Shown: positions 39,640-48,623 of the stretch, in pieces
How positions within the stretch are numbered: position 1 is the first letter of the stretch
How the letters are laid out: every line of letters begins with the position of its first letter
Source of the DNA: Cryobacterium sp. CG_9.6
GTDB taxonomy: Bacteria > Actinomycetota > Actinomycetes > Actinomycetales > Microbacteriaceae
Direction: 5' to 3'
Assembly (NCBI RefSeq): GCF_029893365.1
Contig: NZ_JARXUZ010000001.1
Location: forward strand, 3,224,001-3,288,000
Length of the DNA: 64,000 nt
Position numbers and translations under genes: made by a program
The notes under the pieces: model-generated
Told to the model about the DNA's origin: nothing
The model's database searches: none
What the model saw: only the letters and a program-made list of their open reading frames with translations

Positions 39640-40254
39640 TCAGACGGTGTCGGTGCGGTGTTCGCGACGACGATGTTCCCGGAGACCCTCTCGGATCTCC
39701 GTCGCTTCGCGGGCAGACGCCCGACTCTGCTGCTCCCGCCCGGTTTCACGCAGACACAGCGCGAGCGTGTCCAGGGAATCCGCGAGGTCAGAAGCCGCAC
39801 GCTCCGAACCGGCCCGCTCCGAATCAGCACGTTCGGAACCAACACGCTCGGAACCAACACGCTCGGAACCAACACCGGGAATGGGCGTGCCTTCTGCGGG
39901 CCCGGCTGGACGCATCCGCTCCATTGACACCGCGCGCTCGCTGACGAAGAGTGCTTTGTCGCGGCGGCCCACCTCAACCAGCCGAAGAGCGAGAATGTTG
40001 AGCGCTCGTGCCAGGGGCTCTACGTCTCCGTCGGGATCGGCGTCAGCGAGCCTCTGGTAAATATGCACGGCCTCTTGGGCGGCCAGCAGGGCCTTGCGGG
40101 AGTTCAGGGCGGTCGATTGCCGATTGGACAGCCGCGTCAGAGCAAGGGCCAGATCAGATTCTCGGGCCGGGTCTTCTGCCGCCAAGAGGCGACACGCTGC
40201 CACGAGTTCTTCACTGACCGTTATCGAGCTGTCGTTCACTGACACCGAATTCAC
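39640..40254 (-). CDS. TPR-like helical repeat protein with SERxG minisatellite
   Basis: A 204-residue protein with TPR-type helix pairs (ALLAAQEAVHIYQRLADADPD, ARALNILALRLVEVGRRDKAL, LADSLDTLALCLRETGRE). Between the second and third pair a repeat of Gly-Ser-Glu-Arg-Val/Ala units is inserted, encoded by 15-bp DNA repeats. The start is GTG at 40254, placed by GGAGG six bases upstream; a TTG at 40260 is too close to that site. Function unknown; probably a protein-protein adaptor. It is convergent with the M28 gene. Confidence 0.7.
   Translation of the reverse strand: MNSVSVNDSSITVSEELVAACRLLAAEDPARESDLALALTRLSNRQSTALNSRKALLAAQEAVHIYQRLADADPDGDVEPLARALNILALRLVEVGRRDKALFVSERAVSMERMRPAGPAEGTPIPGVGSERVGSERVGSERADSERAGSERAASDLADSLDTLALCLRETGREQQSRASAREATEIREGLREHRRREHRTDTV
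39800..39874. repeat. 15-bp tandem repeat inside the TPR gene
   Basis: Five head-to-tail 15-bp units of the form CGCTCGGAACCAACA. Units four and five are identical and the others differ by one to six bases. In the gene they encode a five-residue repeat (GSERV, DSERA, GSERA), so copy-number change keeps the frame. Confidence 0.85.
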
Positions 40255-40441
40255 CTGCAACCTCCGTGGGTAACGCGTGAGGCCGGGATCGGCCGCATCA
40301 CGGCCAGTATCGTGCGGTCTTCGCCTGCTGCATAGGCGTAGGCCTGTGTAAGACCCGAACGCCAGCGTGGCCCGCCTGGGAAACAGACACTCCGGGGGAA
40401 GGAATGTCCGGTCCGCAGACGGGCCACGACCAGCGAGACGG

Positions 40442-41659
40442 TTAGTTCTTTACATAGCCGTTCGGGTTCAACACATACTTTGTGGCTGCGCCTGCGTCGA
40501 ATTCGGCGTATCCACGCGGGGCGTCCTCGAGGCTGATGGCCTTGGCGTTAACGGCCTTGGCGATCTGTACCTTGTCGTGCAGGATCGCCATCATGAGCTG
40601 GCGGTTGTACTTCATGACCGGGGTCTGGCCGGTCGTGAACGACAACGACTTTGCCCAGCCAAGCCCGAGCCGGATCGACAGCGAGCCGACCTGCGCGGAC
40701 TTTTCCTTGGCGCCCGGATCTCCCGTGACATAAAGTCCCGGGATACCGAGGGCACCACCAGCGGCGGTGATGGTCATCAGGGAGTTGAGCACGGTGGCCG
40801 GGGCCTCGTGATCGGCGTCCTTGCCGTGACCGCGGGCTTCGAATCCGACCGCGTCGACACCGGCATCCACTTCGGGTACACCGAGGATCTGTTCAATCTG
40901 CTCGCCCGGCTCGCCCTTGGTGAGGTCGATCGTCTCACAACCGAAGCTGCGGGCCTGCGCGAGACGCTCGGCGTTCATGTCGCCGACAATCACGACCGCT
41001 GCACCCAGCAGCTGCGCCGAGACGGCGGCCGCGAGGCCAACCGGTCCGGCTCCGGCCACATAGACAGTCGATCCGACGCCCACACCGGCCGAGTACGCAC
41101 CGTGGAAACCGGTGGGGAAGATGTCGGAGAGCATGGTGAGGTCCATGATCTTCTCCAGCGCCTGGTCCCGGTCCGGGAACTTGAGCAGGTTCCAGTCGGC
41201 GTAGGGCACGAGAACGTACTCGGCCTGACCGCCGACCCAGCCGCCCATGTCCACATAGCCGTAGGCGCTTCCCGGACGGTCCGGGTTCACGTTCAAGCAA
41301 ATACCGGTCTTGCGCTCCTTGCAGTTACGACAGCGTCCACAGGAAATATTGAACGGGACCGAAACGATGTCGCCGACCTTGATGAACTCGACGTCGGGGC
41401 CGCACTCCACCACTTCGCCGGTGATCTCATGGCCGAGAACGAGGTCCATCGGGGCTGTGGTGCGCCCGCGCACCATGTGCTGGTCCGAACCACAGATGTT
41501 GGTCGTCACCGTGCGAAGGATGACTCCGTGCGGCACCTTGCGGCCGACGTTAGCCGGGTTGACGCCGGGACCGTCTTTCAATTCAAACGTGGGATAGTCG
41601 ATGTCGATTACCTGGACTTCGCCCGGGCTCTTGTAGGCAACTGCTCTGTTGGCCGTCAT
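40442..41659 (-). CDS. fdhA: Glutathione-independent formaldehyde dehydrogenase (zinc-type)
   Basis: A 405-residue medium-chain zinc alcohol dehydrogenase of the Pseudomonas FdhA type, which oxidises formaldehyde to formate with tightly bound NAD and no glutathione. Motifs: NICGSDQHMVRGR (catalytic Cys), GHEITGEVVE, the structural-zinc loop CGRCRNCKERKTGIC, and the Rossmann motif GAGPVGLAAAVSAQL. The large loop HGKDADHEAPATVLN is characteristic of this subgroup. The frame extends to 41815, but AGGAAGG lies before the ATG at 41659. It stands alone, upstream of a hairpin repeat. Confidence 0.92.
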   Translation of the reverse strand: MTANRAVAYKSPGEVQVIDIDYPTFELKDGPGVNPANVGRKVPHGVILRTVTTNICGSDQHMVRGRTTAPMDLVLGHEITGEVVECGPDVEFIKVGDIVSVPFNISCGRCRNCKERKTGICLNVNPDRPGSAYGYVDMGGWVGGQAEYVLVPYADWNLLKFPDRDQALEKIMDLTMLSDIFPTGFHGAYSAGVGVGSTVYVAGAGPVGLAAAVSAQLLGAAVVIVGDMNAERLAQARSFGCETIDLTKGEPGEQIEQILGVPEVDAGVDAVGFEARGHGKDADHEAPATVLNSLMTITAAGGALGIPGLYVTGDPGAKEKSAQVGSLSIRLGLGWAKSLSFTTGQTPVMKYNRQLMMAILHDKVQIAKAVNAKAISLEDAPRGYAEFDAGAATKYVLNPNGYVKN

Positions 41660-41846
41660 GACGTACCTTCCTAATTCTTCAGCCGATCGCTTCCCCAAAA
41701 GGGCTGATCGACACGTGGATTTCTCAAGTGTGTTCGACAGTATGTTATTCGTTGTGCCTGACCCCAAACTGAGTGCTAGCTCGGAAAAAAGACCGCCGGA
41801 CAGCTGAAGCCGCATCCGCGCCGGTTCACCGCCGTCTGCGGTTGCC

Positions 41847-41931
41847 AGTTCAGGAGATCCGGCCTCGGGCGCGCGCCCCGACCCCGGAAAGACGCGGGTC
41901 GCAGGTGTTCCGCACGCGGATCTCCTGAACT
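41847..41931. repeat. Long hairpin with perfect 15-bp arms
   Basis: AGTTCAGGAGATCCG (41847-41861) and CGGATCTCCTGAACT (41917-41931) are perfect complements around a 55-base GC-rich loop that itself contains GCGCGC symmetry. It lies between the fdhA start and the paaZ stop. It could be a non-autonomous mobile or REP-type repeat; no second copy is in this window. It may also end the paaJHZ transcript, though no T-tract follows. Confidence 0.7.
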
Positions 41932-41953
41932 AGCGACACAGCTGCTGCTGGGG

Positions 41954-44020
41954 CTAGGCGTGCTTGGCCACCAGGGTGAGCACGTCGTAGGAGGCGACCG
42001 TCTCGTCGTTCTGGTTGGTGAGCTGCGCATCCCAGCGCACCTCGCCGTACTCGTCGGTCTCGCGCGGGGTGATCTGCTTCGCCGTGAGCGCCACGCGGAT
42101 GCTGTCACCCGGCGACACCGGGGTGACAAAGCGCAGGTTTTCGAGGCCGTAATTGGCCAGAACAGGGCCCGGCGCCGGGTCAACGAAGAGCCCAGCCGCC
42201 CACGACACGAGCAGATACCCGTGCGCGACCCGCCCCGGGAAGAACGGGTTCGCGGCGGCAGCCTCTTCATTCATGTGCGCATAAAACGTGTCGCCGGTGA
42301 ACTCGGCGAAGTGCTCAATGTCGTCGAGGGTGACGGTACGCGAACCCGACACGATCTGGTCGCCGAGCCGCAGTTCCGCCAGACTCTTTCGAAACGGATG
42401 CGTGTCGCCGGCCCGGGCCGTGGCCCCCTGATGCCAGATGCCCGTGATGGCGGTGAGCATGTCCGGGGAACCCTGAATGGCGGTGCGCTGCATGTGGTGC
42501 AGCACGGCGCGAATACCGCCCAGTTCCTCGCCACCGCCGGCCCGACCGGGGCCGCCGTGCACGAGCTGCGGAACCGGCGAGCCGTGACCGGTGGATGTGC
42601 GGGCGTCATCGCGGTCCAGCACCAGAACGCGCCCGTTGAAGGCCGAGATACCGGTCATCAGCGCCACGGCCACCTCCGGGTCGTGGGTTGCAATGCTCGT
42701 CACGAGCGATCCCCCGCCGCGACGAACCAGGGCAATGGCCTCCTCGAGGGTGTCGTAACCGAGCACGCTCGAGACCGGGCCAAACGCCTCGACCTCGTGC
42801 ACGGCATCCGCTGCCACGTCAAAACGCAGCAGCATCGGAGCCACAAAGGCGCCGTCGGGGGCGGACGCGGTGGTGCCATTGGCGTGCACGATGGCGGGGG
42901 CATCCGTGGAGCCGATCACGAGCGTACCGCCGGCCGCCTGCAGCCGCGCCACCTGACGGAGCACCTCGGCGCGCTGCTCGGTGGAGGCGAGCGGACCCAT
43001 GGTGACGCCGTCGGCGCGCGGGTCACCCAGCACGATGCGCTGCGTGATGCGCTGCTGCACGGCGTCGATCACGTCGCCCATGGCGGTGCGGGGCACGATC
43101 ACCCGGCGGATAGCGGTGCATTTCTGACCGGCCTTCACCGTCATCTCGGTGACGACCTGCTTGACGAAGGCGTCGAACTCGGGTGTTCCGGCCGTGGCGT
43201 CGGTGCCGAGCACCGAGGCATTGATGGAGTCGGTCTCGTTCGTGAACCGCACGCCACCGGTTTGCACGGAGTCGCTCGAGCGCAGCTTGTCCGCCGTGGA
43301 TGCCGACCCGGTGAAGGCCACCAGGTCGCCGAGCCGCACATCGTCAAAGAGGGTGGGCACGCTTCCCGAGACGAGTTGCAAGGCGCCCTCGGGAAGCAGA
43401 CCGGACTCGACCAGAATGCGCACGAAGGCTTCGGCCAGATATCCGGACGGCGTGGCGGGCTTCACGAGCGTGGGCACTCCGGCGAGGAATGCCGGGGCGA
43501 ACTTTTCGAGGGCTCCCCACACCGGAAAGTTGAACGCATTGATCTGCACGGCCACGCCCGGCAGGCGCGAGTAAATGTGCCGAGCTAGAAAGGATCCGTC
43601 TTTCGAGAGCAGTTCCACGGGGCCGTCCACATAGACCGTGGCGTTGGGCAACTCGCGGCGCCCCTTGGACGAGTAGGTGAAGAGCACGCCGATGCCGCCA
43701 TCGATGTCCACCATCGAGTCGATCTTCGTCGCCCCGGTGCGGCTCGAGAGCGCGTACAGCTCTTTTTTGCGCTCGGTCAGCACCAGCGCCATCTGCTTGA
43801 GCAACAGCGCCCGCTGGTGAAACGTGAGGGCGCCGAGCGAAGCCTGCCCCACCGTGCGGGCATACTCCAGCGCGGCCGCGAGGTCGAGGCCCGCCGTACT
43901 CACGCGGGCGACAACCTCGCCAGTCGAGGCGTCACGCACGTCGATTGCAGCGGATGCCGCAGAATCGTCGGTGGGAACAAACCAGACTCCGTTCACGTAG
44001 CTGGGCAGAATCTGTGTCAT
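41954..44020 (-). CDS. paaZ: Oxepin-CoA hydrolase / 3-oxo-5,6-dehydrosuberyl-CoA semialdehyde dehydrogenase PaaZ
   Basis: A 688-residue bifunctional enzyme that opens the oxepin ring and oxidises the resulting aldehyde. Residues 1-510 form an aldehyde dehydrogenase ([22 protein letters not shown], the [10 protein letters not shown] cysteine loop). Residues 540-688 form a MaoC-type hotdog hydratase ([33 protein letters not shown]). An upstream ATG at 44062 touches the paaH stop (TAATG) but has no ribosome site. GAGGAG stands nine bases before the ATG at 44020, which also matches PaaZ proteins starting MTQ. Last gene of the paaJHZ operon. Confidence 0.94.
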   Translation of the reverse strand: MTQILPSYVNGVWFVPTDDSAASAAIDVRDASTGEVVARVSTAGLDLAAALEYARTVGQASLGALTFHQRALLLKQMALVLTERKKELYALSSRTGATKIDSMVDIDGGIGVLFTYSSKGRRELPNATVYVDGPVELLSKDGSFLARHIYSRLPGVAVQINAFNFPVWGALEKFAPAFLAGVPTLVKPATPSGYLAEAFVRILVESGLLPEGALQLVSGSVPTLFDDVRLGDLVAFTGSASTADKLRSSDSVQTGGVRFTNETDSINASVLGTDATAGTPEFDAFVKQVVTEMTVKAGQKCTAIRRVIVPRTAMGDVIDAVQQRITQRIVLGDPRADGVTMGPLASTEQRAEVLRQVARLQAAGGTLVIGSTDAPAIVHANGTTASAPDGAFVAPMLLRFDVAADAVHEVEAFGPVSSVLGYDTLEEAIALVRRGGGSLVTSIATHDPEVAVALMTGISAFNGRVLVLDRDDARTSTGHGSPVPQLVHGGPGRAGGGEELGGIRAVLHHMQRTAIQGSPDMLTAITGIWHQGATARAGDTHPFRKSLAELRLGDQIVSGSRTVTLDDIEHFAEFTGDTFYAHMNEEAAAANPFFPGRVAHGYLLVSWAAGLFVDPAPGPVLANYGLENLRFVTPVSPGDSIRVALTAKQITPRETDEYGEVRWDAQLTNQNDETVASYDVLTLVAKHA

Positions 44021-44061
44021 GAGCGGGGTCTCCTCGGCGGTGAGAATGGGCGAAACGGTCA

Positions 44062-44955
44062 TTAGTCGGTGGGCCAGGTGTAGAAGCCCTGACCGGACTT
44101 GCGTCCGAGCTTCCCCTCCGCCACGAGGCGGCGCAGGAGCGCGGGCGGTTCGAACCGGGCGCCGAGCTGGGAATGCAGGTACTCGGCGATGCCGAGTCGC
44201 ACGTCGAGTCCCACGAGGTCGGTGAGTTTGAGCGGACCCACCGGATGCTTGTACCCGAGCATCATGGCCGCATCAATGTCTTCGGCCGACGCCACGCCGT
44301 CCTCCAGCATGCGAATGGCCTCCAATCCGAGCGCAACCCCGAGGCGCGAGGACGCGAATCCCGGCGCATCGCTCACCGTGATGGGGGTCTTGCCGAGGGC
44401 GCTGACCCAGGCTTGGGCATCCGCTATCAGCTCGGGCGAGGTGTCGCTCCCGGCAACCAGCTCCACGAGACGGGAGGCGGGCACGGGGTTAAAGAAGTGC
44501 AGTCCGAGAAAGCGCGCGGGGCGTTCGAGCTCCGCCGCCAGATCGTCGATGGAGATGGAGGACGTATTGCTCGCGAGGGCGGCATCAGGGCTCAGCTCGG
44601 CCTCGACCTGCTGCAGGGCATCCACTTTGATGGCCCACACCTCGGGGACGGCCTCGACGACAAGCTCCCGGTCGGCGAAGGCCGCGAAGTCCCAGCCCAC
44701 CTGCAGGCGGTCGGACAGGTCCGCGTGCGTCTCCCCGGTGGCACCGCGGGTGATGCTTGCCGCCACGGCGCGGAGCACCCGGTCCCGGGCCGCCTCGGCC
44801 TCAGCCTCATTGCGCTCCACCAGGGCGACGTGCGCCCCTGCGAGCAAAAAAGCGTGGGCGATTCCGGCCCCCATGCGTCCGCCGCCGAGCACCCCCACCC
44901 GATCGGGCACACCATTTTCACCGCGGTCGCCAATTTCGAGTCCTACTGTGGTCAT
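44062..44955 (-). CDS. paaH: 3-hydroxyacyl-CoA dehydrogenase PaaH
   Basis: A 297-residue NAD-dependent dehydrogenase of the phenylacetate lower pathway (3-hydroxyadipyl-CoA to 3-oxoadipyl-CoA). The N-terminal Rossmann motif is GVLGGGRMGAGIAHAF. The catalytic region has LGLHFFNPVPASRLVELV and the C-terminal helical domain has LGYKHPVGPLKLTDLVGLD. It begins at the ATG 44955, overlapping the paaJ stop by one base (TGATG), so an upstream in-frame extension is rejected. Confidence 0.92.
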   Translation of the reverse strand: MTTVGLEIGDRGENGVPDRVGVLGGGRMGAGIAHAFLLAGAHVALVERNEAEAEAARDRVLRAVAASITRGATGETHADLSDRLQVGWDFAAFADRELVVEAVPEVWAIKVDALQQVEAELSPDAALASNTSSISIDDLAAELERPARFLGLHFFNPVPASRLVELVAGSDTSPELIADAQAWVSALGKTPITVSDAPGFASSRLGVALGLEAIRMLEDGVASAEDIDAAMMLGYKHPVGPLKLTDLVGLDVRLGIAEYLHSQLGARFEPPALLRRLVAEGKLGRKSGQGFYTWPTD

Positions 44956-46139
44956 CAGACACGCTCCAGGATGAGGGCCGAGCCCTGACCAACGCCCACA
45001 CACATGGTGGCCAGTCCGTGCTGGGCATTTTCACGTTCCATGCGACCGAGCAGAGTCACGACGAGTCGTGCTCCACTCGAGCCAAGCGGATGGCCGAGGG
45101 CGATGGCGCCGCCGTCGCGGTTGACGATACTCTCGTCCAGTCCAAGGCGGCGGATGCAGGCCAGCGACTGGGTGGCGAAGGCCTCATTCAGCTCAATCGC
45201 GCCGAGATCGGCGATGCTCAAGCCGCTGCGGTCAAGCACCTTGCGGGTGGCGGCGACCGGTCCGAGACCCATGATCTCGGGAGCGAGCCCCACACTCGCG
45301 CCGAGCACGATGCGCGCGCGTGGCACGAGACCGTAGCGCTTCACGGCCTCGCCACTGGCCACGATCACCGCAGAGGCGCCGTCGTTGAGGGAGCTGGCAT
45401 TGCCTGCCGTCACCACGGAGCCACCGGGCACGATGGGTCGGAGCGTCGCGAGGCCCTCAAGCGTGGTGTCTCGGCGCGGCCCCTCGTCGACCAGCACCTC
45501 GCCGTTCTTCGTGGGAACACCCACAATTTCGTCGACGAAGTGCCCCGCATCGATGGCGGCGGCGGCGCGTTGCTGGCTCTGCAGCGCAAAGGCATCCGCT
45601 TCGGCGCGCGTGATGCCGTCGATCCGGGCTACCTCTTCGGCGGTTTCGCTCATTGAAAAGGTGGCCTTGTCGCGTGCGGCGAGGCGTGGGTTCACGAACC
45701 GCCAGCCGATAGTGGTGTCGAATTGCGGGCTCGGCTTGGCCCAGGGGCGCTCGGGCTTACCCTGAACCCAGGGGGCGCGGGTCATCGATTCGACGCCGCC
45801 AGCCACCATGAGGTCAGCATCTCCGGCGCGAATGGCCTGCGCGGCCATGGTGATCGCCGACAGCCCGGACGCACAGAGACGGTTCACGGTGATGCCCGGA
45901 ATTTCGTCGGGCAATCCGGCAAGCAGGGCGGCCATGCGGGCCACGTTGCGGTTGTCCTCACCGGCCTGGGTGGCTGCACCAAAGATGATGTCGTCAATGA
46001 GTGCCGGGTCGATGCCCGCACGGCGCACCGATTCGGCCACGACCAGCGCGGCAAGGTCATCGGGGCGAACGCCCGCGAGCACTCCACCGTAACGACCCAC
46101 GGGCGTGCGTGCTCCTCCAACGAGGTAGGCCTCGGCCAT
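44955..46139 (-). CDS. paaJ: 3-oxoadipyl-CoA / 3-oxo-5,6-dehydrosuberyl-CoA thiolase PaaJ
   Basis: A 394-residue thiolase performing the final cleavages of the Paa pathway. The nucleophile Cys lies in NRLCASGLSAITMAAQAI near residue 90. The catalytic His is in GGAIALGHPLGSSGARL and the second Cys in ATMCVGVGQGSALI at the C-terminus. It opens MAEAYLVGGARTPVGRYGG, as in thiolase II enzymes. CAGGAG precedes the ATG. First gene of the paaJHZ operon, directly behind a PaaR-type operator. Confidence 0.93.
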   Translation of the reverse strand: MAEAYLVGGARTPVGRYGGVLAGVRPDDLAALVVAESVRRAGIDPALIDDIIFGAATQAGEDNRNVARMAALLAGLPDEIPGITVNRLCASGLSAITMAAQAIRAGDADLMVAGGVESMTRAPWVQGKPERPWAKPSPQFDTTIGWRFVNPRLAARDKATFSMSETAEEVARIDGITRAEADAFALQSQQRAAAAIDAGHFVDEIVGVPTKNGEVLVDEGPRRDTTLEGLATLRPIVPGGSVVTAGNASSLNDGASAVIVASGEAVKRYGLVPRARIVLGASVGLAPEIMGLGPVAATRKVLDRSGLSIADLGAIELNEAFATQSLACIRRLGLDESIVNRDGGAIALGHPLGSSGARLVVTLLGRMERENAQHGLATMCVGVGQGSALILERV

Positions 46140-46199
46140 GGTTTCTCCTGACGACGGTGTCTGCGGTGTGTTGCCTGAACGAAATCATAACGGGGAATT

Positions 46200-46221
46200 A
46201 GTAACCGACCGTTCGGAAAGT
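46200..46221. promoter_or_regulatory. PaaR-type operator upstream of paaJ
   Basis: AGTAACCGACCGTTCGGAAAG plus T is a 22-bp imperfect palindrome. It shares 18 of 24 bases with the paaA-paaI operator region at 26069-26092. Only two fixed positions differ from the recalled actinobacterial PaaR consensus. It lies about 60-80 bp upstream of the paaJ ATG, next to a possible -10 box (TATGAT on the minus strand, about 46184-46189). Confidence 0.75.
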
Positions 46222-46284
46222 AATTCTGGCAGATCCGTGGCTGTGCGGCAACCCTGCACTTTCTTCACCATAGCTGGGGAGCCA

Positions 46285-46312
46285 TTGACAGGCTCGTTGA
46301 CCGGGCCATAAT
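46285..46312 (+). promoter_or_regulatory. Possible sigma-70-type promoter of the kinase gene
   Basis: TTGACA (46285-46290), a 16-base spacer and CATAAT (46307-46312). It reads towards the kinase gene, whose GTG start is at 46408. Confidence 0.45.
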
Positions 46313-46407
46313 CGGAGCAGCTGAGCCACTGAGTGCCCTGCTGCAGCGAAATCATGCGTGGCGATAGTTCTGTAGCGATCCGCATCTCCGACCGAAAGAG
46401 GACCGCC

Positions 46408-47079
46408 GTGAGCGCACCGACCGACCCAGGGTCCGCCGACGAGTCCGATGACACGCAGCCCATCGATCTGCCAGGGACGGATACGCAGCCCATCACCATG
46501 AACTCACGCCCCCAACTGCCCCATTCCGCCGCAATTCTGGGCGTGATTGGCGTCGACGGCCACGAGGGAACCGGCAAGTCCACCATCGCGCGCGGTGCCG
46601 CGCGGGCGCTGCATGCCTCGTTTCACCGTCCGTTCGGTAACGAGCGTGGCACACTGCTGGCTCACGCCAGCCAAGCGGGAGACACGGACGGCGTGCTCCG
46701 CGTGGGCGAGGCCGCTCTGACAACCGCGATCCATCGCGCCGGTTCGATGCGTCCCGTGGTGCTTGAGCGCTCGTGGCTGACCGTGGGATCGCTCCTTCCT
46801 GACGACGTGTTTTACGAGCGCTGGCAACTCTGGATTCCGACCATCCTCTGCTGGGCCGATCTCCCCAGCACCCTGAAGCGACTGGGGCACCGCACCGCAC
46901 CCGCGGCAACTATTGCCCGCCATGAGCACCTTATCGAGCGCTATCGCACCATGGCGGAAGATCGCGGCTGCGTCATTGTGGACACCTCGCACACGACCGA
47001 CGACGAAGCCATCGCGGAGGTCGTGCGCGCTGCTCGACGACTTCTCCACTGGACCGCGACCCCCGCCCTGCAGTCCTGA
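46408..47079 (+). CDS. P-loop kinase, uridine/thymidylate kinase-like
   Basis: A 223-residue nucleotide-binding protein. After an acidic N-terminal tail with a doubled TQPI motif (DDTQPID, TDTQPIT), residues 35-50 hold Walker A (DGHEGTGKST). VVLERSWLT and a later Arg-containing lid segment resemble P-loop nucleoside/nucleotide kinases. The substrate is unknown; nothing around it points to nucleotide metabolism. The start is GTG at 46408, preceded by AAAGAGGA; an ATG at 46498 would drop the acidic tail. The frame open from 46333 has no ribosome site. Confidence 0.7.
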   Translation: MSAPTDPGSADESDDTQPIDLPGTDTQPITMNSRPQLPHSAAILGVIGVDGHEGTGKSTIARGAARALHASFHRPFGNERGTLLAHASQAGDTDGVLRVGEAALTTAIHRAGSMRPVVLERSWLTVGSLLPDDVFYERWQLWIPTILCWADLPSTLKRLGHRTAPAATIARHEHLIERYRTMAEDRGCVIVDTSHTTDDEAIAEVVRAARRLLHWTATPALQS

Positions 47080-47101
47080 CCTGCACTGACCTGTTTCAGA
47101 G

Positions 47102-48208
47102 TCAGTACCTTTCGTTGGGGTGCACAGAAGTGTGAGTAGCTACGAGACGCTCGGTGGAAACGAGAGCGTCCCACGCGAAGGTTGCCAGCCAGTGTGTCGA
47201 CATGAAATCAGGGGCGACGGTGGCCGCAAGCCCCGCCCGCAGCAGTGGTTCGAGTGCGGCCTGCAGTGCACGAGCACCATCTGAACGGATGCCGCCGGCC
47301 GCGTTCTCGGTGCTCTCAAGCGTTTCGAGAATACGCGCGACCTGTCCCGCGCGGGAGAGATTCAGGCCGTGCAGGTGCACGAGATACCCGTCGCTTTCAT
47401 CGGTGACCCGAACAGGTTGCAGAATGCGCGAGTCGGCAGCCAGTCCCGGCAGAAAAGCGGTAAACCAGTCGTTGAACTCCTCCGGGCCAAGGACGCGGCG
47501 CATGAGGTCGGCCTCGCTGAGGCCGGCGGAGAGAAAATCCTGCCCGCTGAGCTCCCAGTCGGCAGGCCAGGCCACATCGGCTCGAAACCAGGCGCGTGCC
47601 GCGCTCGCGCATGCCGCAGCCGCGTCGGAGTGCCCCAGCGTTCGGAAGGCATCGAGCATCAGCCCAAGTCCGAAAGCAGAATTGGTGTGCAGACCGTGCC
47701 GAACGGGCCACTCCGCAGCGGATGTCCATGCCACAGCGAGGTCGGCAACCACGTCAACTGCGGGCGCCAACGCGGAACCCCACGTGCGAATCTGGGCATC
47801 CGTTGACGTTGCGCACGCTGCCGCCAGGCGTAGGAGCCAGGCCCAGAAATAGGGCCGCTCCCAGCCGGGGTGTGCACGCAAATACTCCGCTTCAACGAGC
47901 AGGTTCTCTGGCGTGAGGGTGGCACTCAGCGCGGCACGGAGCGCGGCATCGCGGGAGGCAGAGAGACCGTGTTCCAGCAACGTCACCCCGAGATAGTGCA
48001 TGTGCACGCAGGAATGCCAGTCGAAAGACGTGAAGAATGCGGGGTGAATCTGCTGCGGATACGGCCGGCCCTCGGCGGACAAAACGGTGTGATGAGCCGA
48101 GTGGGGAAAAGGGCGGGCTAGATTCTCGAGCACGATATCGGCATAACGCGGCGCCGCGGCGGCAAGCGCGGTGCTCCCGGATACCGGTGGTGTCGACGTG
48201 TCAGTCAT
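47102..48208 (-). CDS. DUF2891 family protein
   Basis: A 368-residue cytoplasmic, mostly helical protein. HPAFFTSFDWHSCVHMHYLG near residue 55 is the signature I associate with DUF2891. It also has PGWERPYFWAWLLRLAA and VRHGLHTNSAFGLGLMLD, resembling alpha/alpha-barrel proteins of the glycosyl-hydrolase or epimerase type. The biochemical role is not known to me. It lies 13 bp after the winged-helix regulator gene in the same direction. Confidence 0.7.
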   Translation of the reverse strand: MTDTSTPPVSGSTALAAAAPRYADIVLENLARPFPHSAHHTVLSAEGRPYPQQIHPAFFTSFDWHSCVHMHYLGVTLLEHGLSASRDAALRAALSATLTPENLLVEAEYLRAHPGWERPYFWAWLLRLAAACATSTDAQIRTWGSALAPAVDVVADLAVAWTSAAEWPVRHGLHTNSAFGLGLMLDAFRTLGHSDAAAACASAARAWFRADVAWPADWELSGQDFLSAGLSEADLMRRVLGPEEFNDWFTAFLPGLAADSRILQPVRVTDESDGYLVHLHGLNLSRAGQVARILETLESTENAAGGIRSDGARALQAALEPLLRAGLAATVAPDFMSTHWLATFAWDALVSTERLVATHTSVHPNERY

Positions 48209-48221
48209 CGCCCACCCGGGA

Positions 48222-48515
48222 TTAGCTCGTGGGGGTGGCTGTGTGAGGGGTAAAAGCGGCGAGGAGTTCGCCGATGCGATGGTCGCTGTCGAGGGGGTGC
48301 CGGAGGGGCATGGCCGGGTTCAGAAGATAGCTGTTGCGACGCCCCTCGCGCACACGCTCCAGGTAACCGGCCTCTTCGAGCTCACTAATAATGCGTTGCG
48401 CGGCGCGCTCGGTAACCCCCACCATGTCGGCAATATCGCGCAGGCGAGTGTTCGGATTCTCGGACACGCAGAGCAGAACGTGGGCGTGATTGGTAAGGAA
48501 AGTCCAGTGCGCCAT
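48222..48515 (-). CDS. Small winged-helix transcriptional regulator
   Basis: A 97-residue MarR/ArsR-like DNA-binding protein. It has the wHTH order NHAHVLLCVSENPNTRLRDI, ADMVGVTERAAQRIISELEE and the wing YLERVREGRRNSYLLN. The short C-terminal part seems too small for a ligand domain. It is transcribed away from dabB, with a 108-bp shared region, so it is a good candidate regulator of the Dab operon. It lies just upstream of the DUF2891 gene. Confidence 0.82.
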   Translation of the reverse strand: MAHWTFLTNHAHVLLCVSENPNTRLRDIADMVGVTERAAQRIISELEEAGYLERVREGRRNSYLLNPAMPLRHPLDSDHRIGELLAAFTPHTATPTS

Positions 48516-48623
48516 ACGCCGATCCTATCGGTGCCACCCGAAGATATCCCCAAACGTTTCTCCGGAATCAAATTACGTGCTATGTTTTTCCTGTTTTAGT
48601 TGACGGGTTATCAGGGAGTCTCA
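48516..48623. promoter_or_regulatory. Divergent control region between the wHTH gene and dabB
   Basis: This 108-bp region must hold promoters in both directions. It contains the AT-rich CAAATTACGTGCTATGTTTT just upstream of dabB. No clear palindrome is seen. Confidence 0.4.

Noticed and set aside
40370..40430. GTGGCCCG ... CGGGCCAC inverted repeat as terminator of fdhA
   Set aside because: The 8-bp arms are about 45 bases apart with no T-tract; too weak to call.
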